Positions 54,727-64,000 of a stretch of DNA of 64,000 nucleotides are shown piece by piece. Every line of letters begins with the position of its first letter. The first letter of the stretch is position 1. The DNA lies in the NCBI GenBank assembly GCA_905116865.2, contig CAJHNH020002404.1, positions 46,115 to 110,114 of the forward strand, given 5' to 3'. The stretch is from Candidula unifasciata (lineage: Eukaryota > Mollusca > Gastropoda > Stylommatophora > Geomitridae). Below the pieces are notes generated by a model. The model was not told the DNA's origin, ran no database searches, and was given only the letters and a program-made list of their open reading frames with translations. Both the position numbers and the translations under genes were made by a program.

Positions 54727-55437
54727 TCAGGTGCCTTGCCGACTGGCGTAGGCGATCATGCCTCTCCATAATCTGCAATCTCCTGCAGCATGTATCAGTT
54801 CGTTTGCCGACACACCTCCATGCCATGCAACAAGACTGTCGAGCATCTTCTCTCATTGTCTTTCTCTGTCCCTCCGTCCACAGATCTTTTCAGTGGTCAC
54901 AACATGTTCTATTTATCCTCTTCTCATAACATGGCCGAAAACTGATGACTGTCTCCTTCTGATGTCTGGGATAAGTTGTCTTCGGGCTTCCGCCTCTTTC
55001 AAAACCTCTTGGTTGCTCTTTTTGGCTGTCCAGGGTATTCTAAGCATTCTTTTGTAAAACCGCATCTCTGAGGCCTCTAGAAACTGTTTGGCCTGCCTAC
55101 CGATTGTCCAGGATTCACAGCCATATGTTAAAACTTGATGTATGTAGCAAGCAAGAATTCTTTTTCTAACTCTCAATGACAATGATATATTGCACAAGAT
55201 GTTTTTCATTTTATAAAATACAGTTTTTGCCTGTTCTATTCTGTTTCTTATCTCAGTTATGCATCTTCCATCTGATGTTATCCATGTGCCCAGATACTTA
55301 CATTTCTGTACTTGTCCTAAAATAATGCCATCGACTTTTATTGCACATTTAGAAATAATTGGTTTCTTTGATACCACCATTACTTCTGTCTTCCCATGGT
55401 AGATCAAACAACCACCATTACCATAGTCAAGTTTCAT
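54727..55437 (-). mobile_element. Non-LTR retrotransposon reverse transcriptase fragment (pseudogene)
   Basis: The minus strand is open for 174 codons from 55437. It reads YLGTWITSDGRCITEIRNRI, KRILACYIHQVLTYGCESW and EMRFYKRMLRIPWTAKKS. These are the C-terminal thumb/connection motifs of non-LTR reverse transcriptases (YLG ... I ... LLYGxExW ... RxLRIxW). The active-site region is absent, so the copy is 5'-truncated near 55437. It continues beyond a TAA (after FGHVMRRG) with EHVVTTEKICGRRDRER, a TGA, then WHGGVSANELIHAAGDCRLW to a final TGA. The two internal stops make it dead. It lies in the last intron, antisense to the gene. RTE-like is my guess. Confidence 0.85.
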
Positions 55438-55646
55438 TATGCCTTTATCTTTTTCTTCTTCTTCAGCATTCCGAGCCCTTGAGGTTCATTGCTGCAGAAA
55501 TCACCCGCCTTCATTCATCTCTCTGATTGGCCATTATGTCTGACAAAATATTTTTTTAGTGTCATTTTGTTTCTTCAGGTTCTTGCTAAATAAAAGGGTT
55601 GGGGTTCGTACATATGTCTAAGTGATTTCTTCATTTTGTCTTTTAG

Positions 55647-55715
55647 AATTTTGACGGCACAAGAGGCAGGCAGCAACAAGACCATGGACAGAAGGAGCGT
55701 TACAGACCATACTAG
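55647..55715 (+). CDS. Last coding exon of the RGG/Q-rich protein
   Basis: Acceptor ttgtcttttag. It is joined in phase 0 to the exon at 52472-52604. It encodes 22 residues, NFDGTRGRQQQDHG then QKERYRPY, and a TAG stop at 55713-55715. The composition (RGRQQQ, RYRPY) continues that of the previous exons. The four visible exons total 432 coding bases, or 144 residues. No TAG, TAA or TGA interrupts the joined frame. Confidence 0.8.
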   Translation, partial: NFDGTRGRQQQDHGQKERYRPY

Positions 55716-55990
55716 GGTCTCATTTGTCAGCATTTTACTTTCGCACATCAGGAACTGTCGTCATCAGCCTATAGCCTCTCCAGCTTCAGTTCCCGAAGAC
55801 AAAACTAAACTCACGCCATCAATGGGTGAGATTCACAAAGAAAAAAAGATCGTTGATGCTTCACTCCCCTATCATTAGACATTAAAAGTCATAAGATAAC
55901 CAGTTTCTCATTCTTTTAGCGTGTTATTCCTTTTGCATTCGTTGTCTTGACATCTAACCATTGCATCTTTAGTACAATACGATTTTTACA
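55716..55990 (+). other. Likely 3' untranslated region
   Basis: It follows the stop codon directly. An ATTAAA variant polyadenylation signal lies at 55881-55886, followed by T-rich sequence. The end of the transcript cannot be fixed from sequence alone. A canonical AATAAA lies much later, at 57074-57079. Confidence 0.4.
55881..55886 (+). promoter_or_regulatory. Candidate polyadenylation signal ATTAAA
   Basis: The hexamer lies 166 bp after the stop codon of the gene. It is a common variant signal, and position is the only support. Confidence 0.3.
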
Positions 55991-56014
55991 GCAGATTTTA
56001 AAATGGACGCGAGG

Positions 56015-56300
56015 AGGAGGCAGAAAAAGAGAGAGAGAGAGGGAGAGAAAACAAAAAATTGATTGGAGGGGGAGGGGTGACTAAGTGTGATTTCATTGTT
56101 TTTTTAAAGCGACAAATGACTTAAACAAAAAACAATTTCTAAATATCCTACCCTTTTTCTTCTTCTTCTTCTTCTGCTGTTTGTTTGTATTGTTTTTTTT
56201 TTTCTTCTTCTTCTTTTTCTCCCTCTTATTCTGCTGCTTCTTCTGCTGCTGGTTTTTGTTGATGTTGTTGTTGTTGTTCCTCCTCTTCCTCCTCTTGTTC
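56015..56300. repeat. Low-complexity DNA (GA, TTC, TGT triplets)
   Basis: GA-rich at 56015-56080, then TTC/TGC/TTG triplet mixtures at 56157-56300. Open frames here are compositional. Confidence 0.75.
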
Positions 56301-56568
56301 TTATGGAATTGTATGCTAGATGTCTTTTGCAGCGTGAATCCCAAACAGGGTGGTGGTATTGATCTTCATCATAGTTTGTCTTGCAGGGACACTCCTGCAG
56401 GTCCATATTTCTTCTCTCAGATGGCAAGGTCTGAGCGGTCTTGCATGCCATGCTCTGGAGTTTCCGTTGGTGCTCCACGTCTGCATGCGGCAGAGTCAGT
56501 GAGGCCCTTTCAATGAAAATGTTGTCTGCGTGTCCATTTTTGAGTCCCAGTATGTGTGTCCCACCCAA
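56301..56568 (-). other. 90-codon open stretch, unrecognised
   Basis: The minus strand reads MGGTHILGLKNGHADNIF and continues with ERRNMDLQECPCKTNYDEDQ, without stops and without simple repeats. It has a natural-looking composition. It could be a transposon ORF fragment or an exon of an antisense gene, but I do not recognise it. Confidence 0.25.
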
Positions 56569-56570
56569 AC

Positions 56571-57169
56571 AAAACTATGACAGTGGAAGATATGTCAGTG
56601 ATTGCCCTATAGATAATCTTAAAAAACCTTGAACAATGTCTGACACTGAAACTTACAGGAGCATTAAAAAAAAGGCAGATCTGAAACTCGTGGATAAATG
56701 AAAAAGAGAAAAAAAGTTAAAGAGTAGGACGTAGGGCGAGCAGCAAATGAAAGGACGTCTTGGCCTGAGTTGGTTGAGGGCCTATGCTTCATTGGTGTCG
56801 ATAACGGGCAGAAGAAGACACAGAACATTTAAAAAAAAAAAAACGGAAATTCCTTTGTTACAGGAAGCAGTATTGTAAAAACAAAATGCAGTACTAATAA
56901 TTTTAATGACTTATTGAAAAACTACCCATATTCACCGGAATGACGTTGGATTACTTGTGTATTACTTAAGAGAGTTACAAGACGTGATTGTAGTGTGCTG
57001 TAGGGTCAGGGATGAACTGGTGGTGTTGTATTTTATGTAGTGAAGAAAAATGGGGGTGATGCTTTTATTGTGTAATAAATTGTGAACATGGTCGATAATT
57101 TTTTTTCTGAGCCTTTTTTTTTTTTATGTTGGTGTGTGTCTGCGTTATGTGTGTTTATGTTATTGTCGA
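56571..57169. other. No recognised gene
   Basis: AT-rich with A and T runs. No supported feature beyond the polyadenylation hexamer noted. Confidence 0.5.
57074..57079 (+). promoter_or_regulatory. Candidate distal polyadenylation signal AATAAA
   Basis: Canonical hexamer in tgtaataaattg with T-rich sequence downstream, 1.36 kb after the stop codon. It could end a longer transcript or be chance. Confidence 0.25.
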
Positions 57170-57780
57170 TCTATGATTTGCATTTGTGTATATATTTGTT
57201 TTGTCTCTGAGTTGTGTGCGTTTGTGTTTTTGTTGGTATCTTAATTGTGTGTGTTTATATTATTGTTAGTCTCTGACTTGCCTGTGTTTATGAAGTTCTT
57301 GGTCTCTGATTTGTGTGTATTTATGTTTTTGTTGTTGTTGTTGTTGTTGGTCTCTTAGTTATGTGTGTTTATATTGTTGTTGGTTTCTGAGTTGTTCAGG
57401 TTTATATTCTTGTTTGTCTTCGAGTTGTGTGTGTTTGAATTGTTGTTGGTCTTTGAGTTGTGCTTGTTTATATTGTTGTTTGTCTTTGAGTTGGGCGTGT
57501 TTATATTGTTGTTGGTCTTTGAGTTGGGCGTGTTTACATTGTTGTTGGTCTTTGAGTTGGGCGTGTTTATATTGTTGTTGGTCTCTGAGTTGGGCTTGTT
57601 TATATTGTTGTGGGTCTTTGAGTTGCCTGTTTTTATGGGTAAAATTATTGTTGGTCTCTGAGTTGTGTGTGTTCATATTGTTGTTGATCTGTGAGTTGTG
57701 TGTGTTTTTTTTTTTTTTTTTTTGTTATTGTTGTGTGTCTGAGTCGTTTATGTTGTTGTTGGTTTCTGAGTTGTTATACT
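57170..57780. repeat. 33-bp minisatellite (degenerate start, regular centre)
   Basis: The unit is gttgttggtctttgagttgg then gcgtgtttatatt. It is regular at about 57430-57620 and diverged at both ends. 33 bp is divisible by three, so both strands stay open. Confidence 0.92.
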
Positions 57781-57829
57781 CTTTAAAAAAAATCCATACC
57801 GGAGGGAAAGGGCAAGAGAGCAAGATGTT

Positions 57830-57965
57830 AGCCACGATGCAAGTGGGAGGACAACGTCGAGAGATTGACGAGCAGCAGTCTGAGAGAGTGTACAACCAGA
57901 GCAAGAGACAGAGCATGTTGGCATATTATTCCATTACAGCAAGCCTTTATTGTGAAGAGTTCACC
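57830..57965 (+). mobile_element. Repeat-J copy
   Basis: gagattgacgagcagcagtc, tgagagagtgtacaaccaga and attacagcaagcctttattg parallel 44040-44160. Confidence 0.55.
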
Positions 57966-58064
57966 GGATTAATTGATCCTCTTTGCGTCAGTAACTCACT
58001 GGGCTTATGACGCGTATTTTAAAGGTTCAATCTTATGACGCGTTTTTTAAGGTTCAGTCGATAT

Positions 58065-58215
58065 ATTTGCTATCAACACCGACTGCATTTGCTTCCTATG
58101 ACATTACCTTCAGGCTGACGGGGGAAACCAAGGTCGATTTTGGAGAAAAAAAAAATCCGTCTCATTTCCGATTTCGGACCGGAAGGCGATTTATTAACCG
58201 TTATGCTACGGCTTT
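58065..58215 (-). mobile_element. Diverged SINE-B copy
   Basis: gaaaccaaggtcgattttgg and ttcggaccggaaggcgattt fit the family on the minus strand with many changes. Confidence 0.45.
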
Positions 58216-58554
58216 TACCATTCTCATACTTGATAGTGTTGTTACATTTAAACTATTGTACTTGATCGAATATCCTTAAAATGTAATAATGCACAGTAGG
58301 ATAAATAATATTTGTATTTACAATAATAATTTATTATATAGTTACTCATCACCCTGAAGTGAACGCATTCATTATTTTATTATATATTTTTTTTCACTTT
58401 TCAATGAGATTCGAACACAAAACCCCTTTTTGACTTTTGCAGTGTCTTGGAATACCAAAGCTTCTCAAATTTTCAAATGTGATCACTCATATTGTATTTA
58501 ATTAAATGCGGTGACATGGTTATCGCCAATCGTGTCTAACCATAGCCCGGCTCT
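58216..58554. other. No recognised gene
   Basis: AT-rich, no supported feature. Confidence 0.5.
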
Positions 58555-58755
58555 CTAGCGTAAGTTGGTTAAAGTGACTTCACGGTGACCGGGTGACGAA
58601 CTCCTTGTGGTCCGGGTTCACTCCCGGTAGGCAGTAAAGCCACATTTTCCCAGGTTTACGGTACCTATCATGGTATCAAGGATTGCGATATCTATAGTAC
58701 CGAGCCAAAAGGTGAACAACTCATGGTTTCTAGATATTTGAAAAAAAAAAAAAAA
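58555..58755 (+). mobile_element. SINE-H copy
   Basis: ctctctagcgtaagttggtt, gggtgacgaactccttgtgg, box B-like gggttcactccc and aaaggtgaacaactcatgg. It ends in an A run. Confidence 0.75.
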
Positions 58756-58904
58756 ACACATTGCGCTATAAAAACTCTTAAATAGTTAATAGGTGTAGTT
58801 ATATTTTTAATGCAACTTTTTTTGTCGCAATTTCGACCCCAAAAATTGTTTTAGCGTTATCCAATATGTGATACTTTTCAAGCATCTCACAAAGTAGAAT
58901 AATT

Positions 58905-59065
58905 TGGTATGTTTCCTTTGAAGTCGGAGTGTATTTGCCCTGGCGGCGAGGATAATCAATCTGCACACACACACACACAAGATTTGTAAAACGGATGTGT
59001 ACGCAAAAGTCAGGTTCTGGAACAGAAGTGGATGAACAACCAGAAGAAGGAGATGGTGACCACGA
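58905..59065 (-). mobile_element. Repeat-G copy
   Basis: tttcctttgaagtcggagtg, gtaaaacggatgtgtacgca and ggttctggaacagaagtgga. Confidence 0.68.
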
Positions 59066-59431
59066 GTCTTAATTTGAGAAGCCCTGGCTCCCCACTTCCA
59101 GTGAGAAAGGGAACTAATCGTCGTCTGCTGATGAATTTTGAAGAACCGATTGGCGGGAAAATTTGAGACATTTTTTTCCTCACTCAAGAGTCCTAATGAT
59201 TGGCGTTAACGATCACGTTTCTTCAAAGCATAATATTATTTATTGCAAAGTTTGCAGTTTTAATTGGCAATTCTAAATCTTGAAATGCAAAAACTCGACA
59301 GTTGGTAGTGTTTTATTCATCTTCGTGAGTATATTATATTTTGGCTAGAAGACTGTCTGTTCATCTGAGGATTTTGTGTTCGAACCCGCATCGTGGCGGG
59401 GTTTCCCGATTGATTGAGTGTAGGATGGCAT

Positions 59432-59952
<521 letters not shown>

Positions 59953-60054
59953 GTGTAAGATGTGAGTTTAAGGCGCCCAGTGAGATGATCACGCCGTGTG
60001 CCGAATGTCGGACAGAAATATTGGTTTAGCGACTTAAGACCTCACGTGCCGATG

Positions 60055-60285
60055 TGCAGCGACTAGACGTTCGTCTGCGGGTCCGAAGGCGTGGGTTCAG
60101 ATTCAGACGGAGCCGGACATTTTTGGTTTAATGAACTTGCCTCCCAGTTCGACCGAGGCTTAAATTATTGTCAGGCTAATTCATGGGAAGTATAGGCGGC
60201 CGACATAACTCACCTATTGCCGATTGGTCTATAAAATATAGGTCTAGCCCTATGTGGCCAGACGGCGTAGAAAAGCCCCTTTATT
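60055..60285 (+). mobile_element. SINE-B copy
   Basis: Head agcgactagacgttcgtctg, box B-like gtgggttcagattc, core ttgcctcccagttcgaccga, and 3' part gattggtctataaaatatag then gtctagccctatgtgg. Confidence 0.8.
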
Positions 60286-60570
60286 ATATATCTTCCACAG
60301 CATCGTGCGCTTAGAAGAAGACGTTTATTCTGTTCGAGGTGCCGACACAAGGAAAACTTTGGGGATACTCCGCGCAGGGGCATCAGCCTCGTTTCAGTTT
60401 TTGTTTTTGTGTGGGTGGGGGCCTGGTAATTTACACACACCTTGTTTGAATGCGTAATCTTTGTAATAAGTTGAGAAGATACAACATACCACTCGGGACA
60501 TTCGCAGAAGTGCTGCGCCCTCGTTTTCATCAGTCAACGCCGAGTTCCAGTTGTGATGGTACCAGTCGTA
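60286..60570. other. No recognised gene
   Basis: No supported feature. Confidence 0.5.
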
Positions 60571-60850
60571 GTCTGTTGTATGTCTGCGTTTCTATTGTAT
60601 GTCTGCGTTTCTATTGTATGTCTGCGTTTCCATTGTATGTCTGCGTTTCTATTGTATGTCTGCGTTTCTATTGTATGCCTGCGTTTCTATTGTATGTCTG
60701 CGTTTCTATTGTATGTCTGCGTTTCTATTGTATGTCTGCGTTTCTATTGTATGTCTGCGTTTCTATTGTATGTCTGCGTTTCTATTGTCTGTGTTTCTAT
60801 TGTATGTCCGTGTTTCTATTGTATGCCCGTGTTTCTATTGTATGTCTATG
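60571..60850. repeat. 19-bp minisatellite (about 14 copies)
   Basis: The unit is gtatgtctgcgtttctatt with few variants. All + frames are open by composition only. Confidence 0.96.
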
Positions 60851-60984
60851 TTTACCTGTCCCTGGAGGGTCGAAGGGATTCCACTGGTCACTTTCCACGG
60901 CACCATTATCTTCATGAGGATATGTTTGTGCTTACTGACTGTCTCCCAAAGGATTTTATAACGTCTAATCAGGAGAAAACATTA

Positions 60985-61035
60985 CCCCATCATCACCAAT
61001 CGGCAGATTCTTTACAGAACGTCGCTCTCGCCACG
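60985..61035 (-). mobile_element. LINE 3'-end fragment, reverse orientation
   Basis: gcagattctttacagaacgt then cgctctcgccacgg matches 45695-45745. Confidence 0.45.
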
Positions 61036-61149
61036 GCACGCCTTGGAGTATCTATTTCTACCCAATTATGAGGCCCTAAGTGTTTTCATAGCCTGTGCAG
61101 TTCCACTGTCTTTTATCAAATTTCGAGGTCTGGCTCTGCCACGATTTTC

Positions 61150-61775
61150 GGAAACGGTACTCTCCATCACCGATCTCCCCAGGTCATTATTACGTTTAAC
61201 ACTAATGGTACCCTCCATCGCCAAACTCTCCAGGTCATTATTACGTTTAACACTAATGGTACTCTCCATCACCGATCTCCCCAGGTCATTATTACGTTTA
61301 ACACTAACGGTACCCTCCATCACCGATCTCTTCAGGTCATTATTACGTTTAACACTAACGGTACCCTCCATCACCAATCTCCCCAGGTCATTATTACGTT
61401 TAACACTAACGGTACCCTCCATCGCCGATCTCCCCAGGTCATTATTACGTTTAACACTAACGGTACCCTCGATCGCCGATCTCTCCAGGTCATTATTACG
61501 TTTAACACTAACGATACCCTTCATCACCGATCTCTCCAGGTCATTATTACGTTTAACACTAACGTTACCCTTCATCACCGATCTCTCCAGGTCATTATTA
61601 CGTTTAACACTAGCGGTACCCTCCATCGCCGATCTCTCCAGGTCATTATTACGTTTAACACTAACGGTACCCTCCATCACCGATCTCTCCAGGTCATTAT
61701 TACGTTTAACACTAACGGTACCCTCCATCACCGATCTCTCCAGGTCATTATTACGTTTAACACTACCAAAGTACC
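61150..61775. repeat. 51-bp minisatellite (about 12 copies)
   Basis: The unit contains accctccatcaccgatctct, ccaggtcattattacgttta and acactaacggt. The 51-bp length preserves frame, so both strands are stop-free over more than 700 bp (17-residue repeats such as RSLLRLTLTVPSITDLS on +). Changes are scattered over codon positions and no unique domain adjoins. Confidence 0.96.
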
Positions 61776-61901
61776 TCAACGTTCGGGACTGTATGCTGTG
61801 AATGAGCCAGTTCTCCTCCGTGCTCAGATCGCGTAAACTACCTAACTAGGCCAAATCTCACCAGTCTCTATGTGCTGTGTTAATATCGTGACCTTGTTAC
61901 G

Positions 61902-61922
61902 GGGGGGGGGGGGGGGGGGGGG
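61902..61922. repeat. Poly-G tract
   Basis: About 21 consecutive G residues following ccttgttac. Confidence 0.9.
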
Positions 61923-61929
61923 TGTGGCC

Positions 61930-62215
61930 AGGGTAAAGGACCTGTTTCCATGTCTTCAGGTCTTCAGGCGCCTTGGGCAAATAGGGCTAGACCTAAATTG
62001 TATGGACCAGTGGACGCTCAGGGTGTGATAAGGTCAACATCAGGCCACCTTTCTTTCCCAGGACTTTACCTCTGGCACATTTAAGACTGGGTCGACCTGA
62101 AAACCAAAGTCACTTTGGGGGAAGGGGGTAGAGGGGAGGGGGAGTACGATTCAGACAGAACCCGAATACACGACCCTAGGACCATCAGTCGAGCGTCTAG
62201 CCGCTACACTCCAGC
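61930..62215 (-). mobile_element. SINE-B copy
   Basis: gcctaaattgtatgg-like tail, gtgataaggtcaacatcagg, gactgggtcgacctgaaaac and head gagcgtctagccgctacact on the minus strand. A G-rich insertion lies at 62115-62142. Confidence 0.75.
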
Positions 62216-62228
62216 GGCTTCACTGGCC

Positions 62229-63222
62229 AGGATGCAGGCCCTAAGGTATTTTCTAAGGCCCTAGGGTATATAATACTCTGAGACCCTGTCGTTTTATATT
62301 ATCTTACTGGATGAGGCCCTAAGGTATTTTCTAAGGCCTAGGGTATATAATACTCTGAGACCCTGTCGTTTTATATTATCTTACTGGATGAGGCCTAAGG
62401 TATTTTCTAAGGCCTAGGGTATATAATACTCTGAGACCCTGTCGTTTTATATTATCTTACTGGATGAGGCCTAAGGTATTTTCTAAGGCCTAGGGTATAT
62501 AATACTCTGAGACCCTGTCGTTTTATATTATCTTACTGGATGAGGCCCTAAGGTGTTTTCCAAGGCCTAGGGTATATAATACTCTGAGACCCTGTCGTTT
62601 TATATTATCTTACTGGATGAGGCCCTAAGGTATTTTCTAAGGCCTAGGGTATATAATACTCTGAGACCCTGTCGTTTTATATTATCTTACTGGATGAGGC
62701 CCTAAGGTATTTTCTAAGGCCTAGGGTATATAATACTCTGAGACCCTGTCGTTTTATATTATCTTACTGGATGAGGCCCTAAGGTATTTTCTAAGGCCTA
62801 GGGTATATAATACTCTGAGACCCTGTCGTTTTATATTATCTTACTGGATGAGGCCCTAAGGTATTTTCTAAGGCCTAGGGTATATAATACTCTGAGACCC
62901 TGTCGTTTTATATTATCTTACTGGATGAGGCCCTAAGGTGTTTTCTAAGGCCCTAGAGTATATAATACTCTGAGACCCTGTCGTTTTATATTATCTTACT
63001 GGATGAGGCCCTAAGGTGTTTTCTAAGGCCCTAGGGTATTTAATACTCTGAGACCCTGTCGTTTTATATTATCTTACTGGATGAGGCCATAAGGTATTTT
63101 CTAAGGCCTAGGGTATATAATGCTCTGAGACCCTGTCGTTTTATATTATCTTACTGGATGAGGCCTAAGGTATTTTCTAAGGCCCTAGGGTATATAATGC
63201 TCTGAGACCCTGTCGTTTTATA
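62229..63222. repeat. 76/77-bp minisatellite (about 13 copies)
   Basis: The unit contains ggatgaggccctaaggtatt, ttctaaggcctagggtatat, aatactctgagaccctgtcg and ttttatattatcttact. Copies differ mainly in gcc versus gccc. It starts at the end of the preceding SINE-B. Confidence 0.97.
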
Positions 63223-63504
63223 TTACACCAGATAAGCTGTGAAAGCTTTGAAATATATACGCCTTTTTAATAAATAAATCCATTAGTACCAGAATGTATG
63301 CTTCGTCTTCTGGCATTACCTCAGCTGTAGAAAGTTTTCTCTTTGCTTAATAATACATTCAAAATTGTTTTTTTCTTTTTAACACTTCAACAATAAATGT
63401 ATGGTTAAGATCGCAATTATTGCTCCATTATATGAATGTTCAGCAACTGTAGGCGGCAGCAACAGAAGTGTAACAAATTAAACGAGAAAACAAATATGGT
63501 ACGG
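63223..63504. other. No recognised gene
   Basis: AT-rich, no supported feature. Confidence 0.5.
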
Positions 63505-63790
63505 CAATACTGTAATCTTCTTCTGTCTTCGCGTTCACCAGCTGTAAACTCTGGTGAAAAGTTCTTCTGGACTGAAGTCCTGTTCCAGAACCTGAGTGTT
63601 GCGTGTGCATCCGTTTGACAGATCTGTATGCAGACTGTTGGTTTCTCAGGCAGATACACTCCGACTTCGAAGGAAGCTTCCAATCAGTCGACTCTTACGA
63701 CATGCTTTTGGGTAGGCAGTGGGTCTATTCTTGTTTTTCCCATAGTAGGGCCCCGGAACCCACACGGGGGAATACTGTAATGAATGACAA
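63505..63790 (+). mobile_element. Repeat-G copy
   Basis: ttcaccagctgtaaactctg, gaactgaagtcc-like, ctgttccagaacctgagtgt, ctccgacttcgaaggaagct and cgactcttacgacatgcttt. Confidence 0.78.
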
Positions 63791-63894
63791 AGAACTCCGA
63801 TTGTTATCCAATATAAGTTACAACATTATATTCATGTGTGTTTTTCAAAGACGTTTTCACTGTGTGCGTTTCGAAGCCTCTGTTGTGGAGAGAT

Positions 63895-64000
63895 ACAAAA
63901 ATAGACCAAGTGCCCCCCTTAACAAGCATGTAGTAAGAGTCGACTAATTAGGGTCTTCCTTCGAAGTCGGACTGAATCTACCTGAAAGGCAAGCAAAACC
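63895..64000 (-). mobile_element. Repeat-G copy, cut by window end
   Basis: aaaatagaccaagtgccccc, gtagtaagagtcgactaatt and cttccttcgaagtcggactg. It faces the copy at 63505-63790 in opposite orientation. Confidence 0.7.

Noticed and set aside
57315..58010. 231-residue Cys/Leu/Tyr-rich open frame
   Set aside because: 33-bp minisatellite plus random extension. No membrane-protein or other credible architecture.
60450..61071. Repeated MSAFLLYVCVSIVCLRFYC open frames
   Set aside because: 19-bp minisatellite without stop triplets in any + frame.

Overview
This is eukaryotic nuclear DNA, not prokaryotic. It is full of simple-sequence repeats, minisatellites, tRNA-headed SINEs, decayed LINE pieces and small hAT-like elements, and has no compact genes. 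The repeat style suggests a large, repeat-rich invertebrate genome; a gastropod or other mollusc is my best guess. That guess rests partly on remembering that SPIN-type hAT elements were reported from a pond snail. No sequence search could be run.

One host gene can be supported. It runs on the + strand and the window holds its 3' end. Four short exons (4134-4275, 44605-44695, 52472-52604, 55647-55715) have good splice sites and join in one frame (junction phases 1, 2, 0). They encode a 144-residue C-terminal tail rich in Gly, Gln, Arg, Asn, Ser and Tyr, with RGG-like and GYGNQ/SYGNQ motifs, ending in a TAG stop. Such tails are typical of hnRNP-like RNA-binding proteins. The family is not identifiable because the folded domains lie upstream of the window. 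The intron between exons 1 and 2 is about 40.3 kb.

Layout: 1-135 LINE RNase H tail; 819-3870 two 39-bp minisatellite arrays split by 1.6 kb of other DNA; 4134-4275 exon; 5.9-6.8 kb two RNase H LINE fragments, one split by a SINE; 8-10.1 kb two SPIN-like MITEs around a 16-bp array; 11-17.5 kb SINEs, a 40-nt G run and a 21-bp array; 18.1-19.1 kb a 26-bp array split by a SINE; 20.6-27 kb three long TTC arrays; 27.3-28.0 kb a SPIN-like MITE containing a 31-bp array; 30.4-31 kb a SINE split by a hAT MITE; 33.6-35.5 kb a large 22-bp array; 36.4-38.2 kb two fold-back structures; 39.4-44.5 kb LINE tails and SINEs; 44.6-55.7 kb the last three exons with more repeats and a broken reverse transcriptase; 57-64 kb intergenic, with 33-, 19-, 51- and 76/77-bp arrays and a fold-back with a (TA)n core.

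The strongest observations are: a hAT MITE that gave rise to a minisatellite; several tRNA-headed SINE families sharing a 3' tail with an RNase H-bearing LINE; fold-back elements with microsatellite cores; repeated nesting of transposons with clear target-site duplications; and a gene end whose exons are too short to stand out as open frames. Long open frames elsewhere are side effects of tandem repeats. Repeat families are given local names: SINE-A, -B, -C, -D, -H and repeats G, I, J, K.
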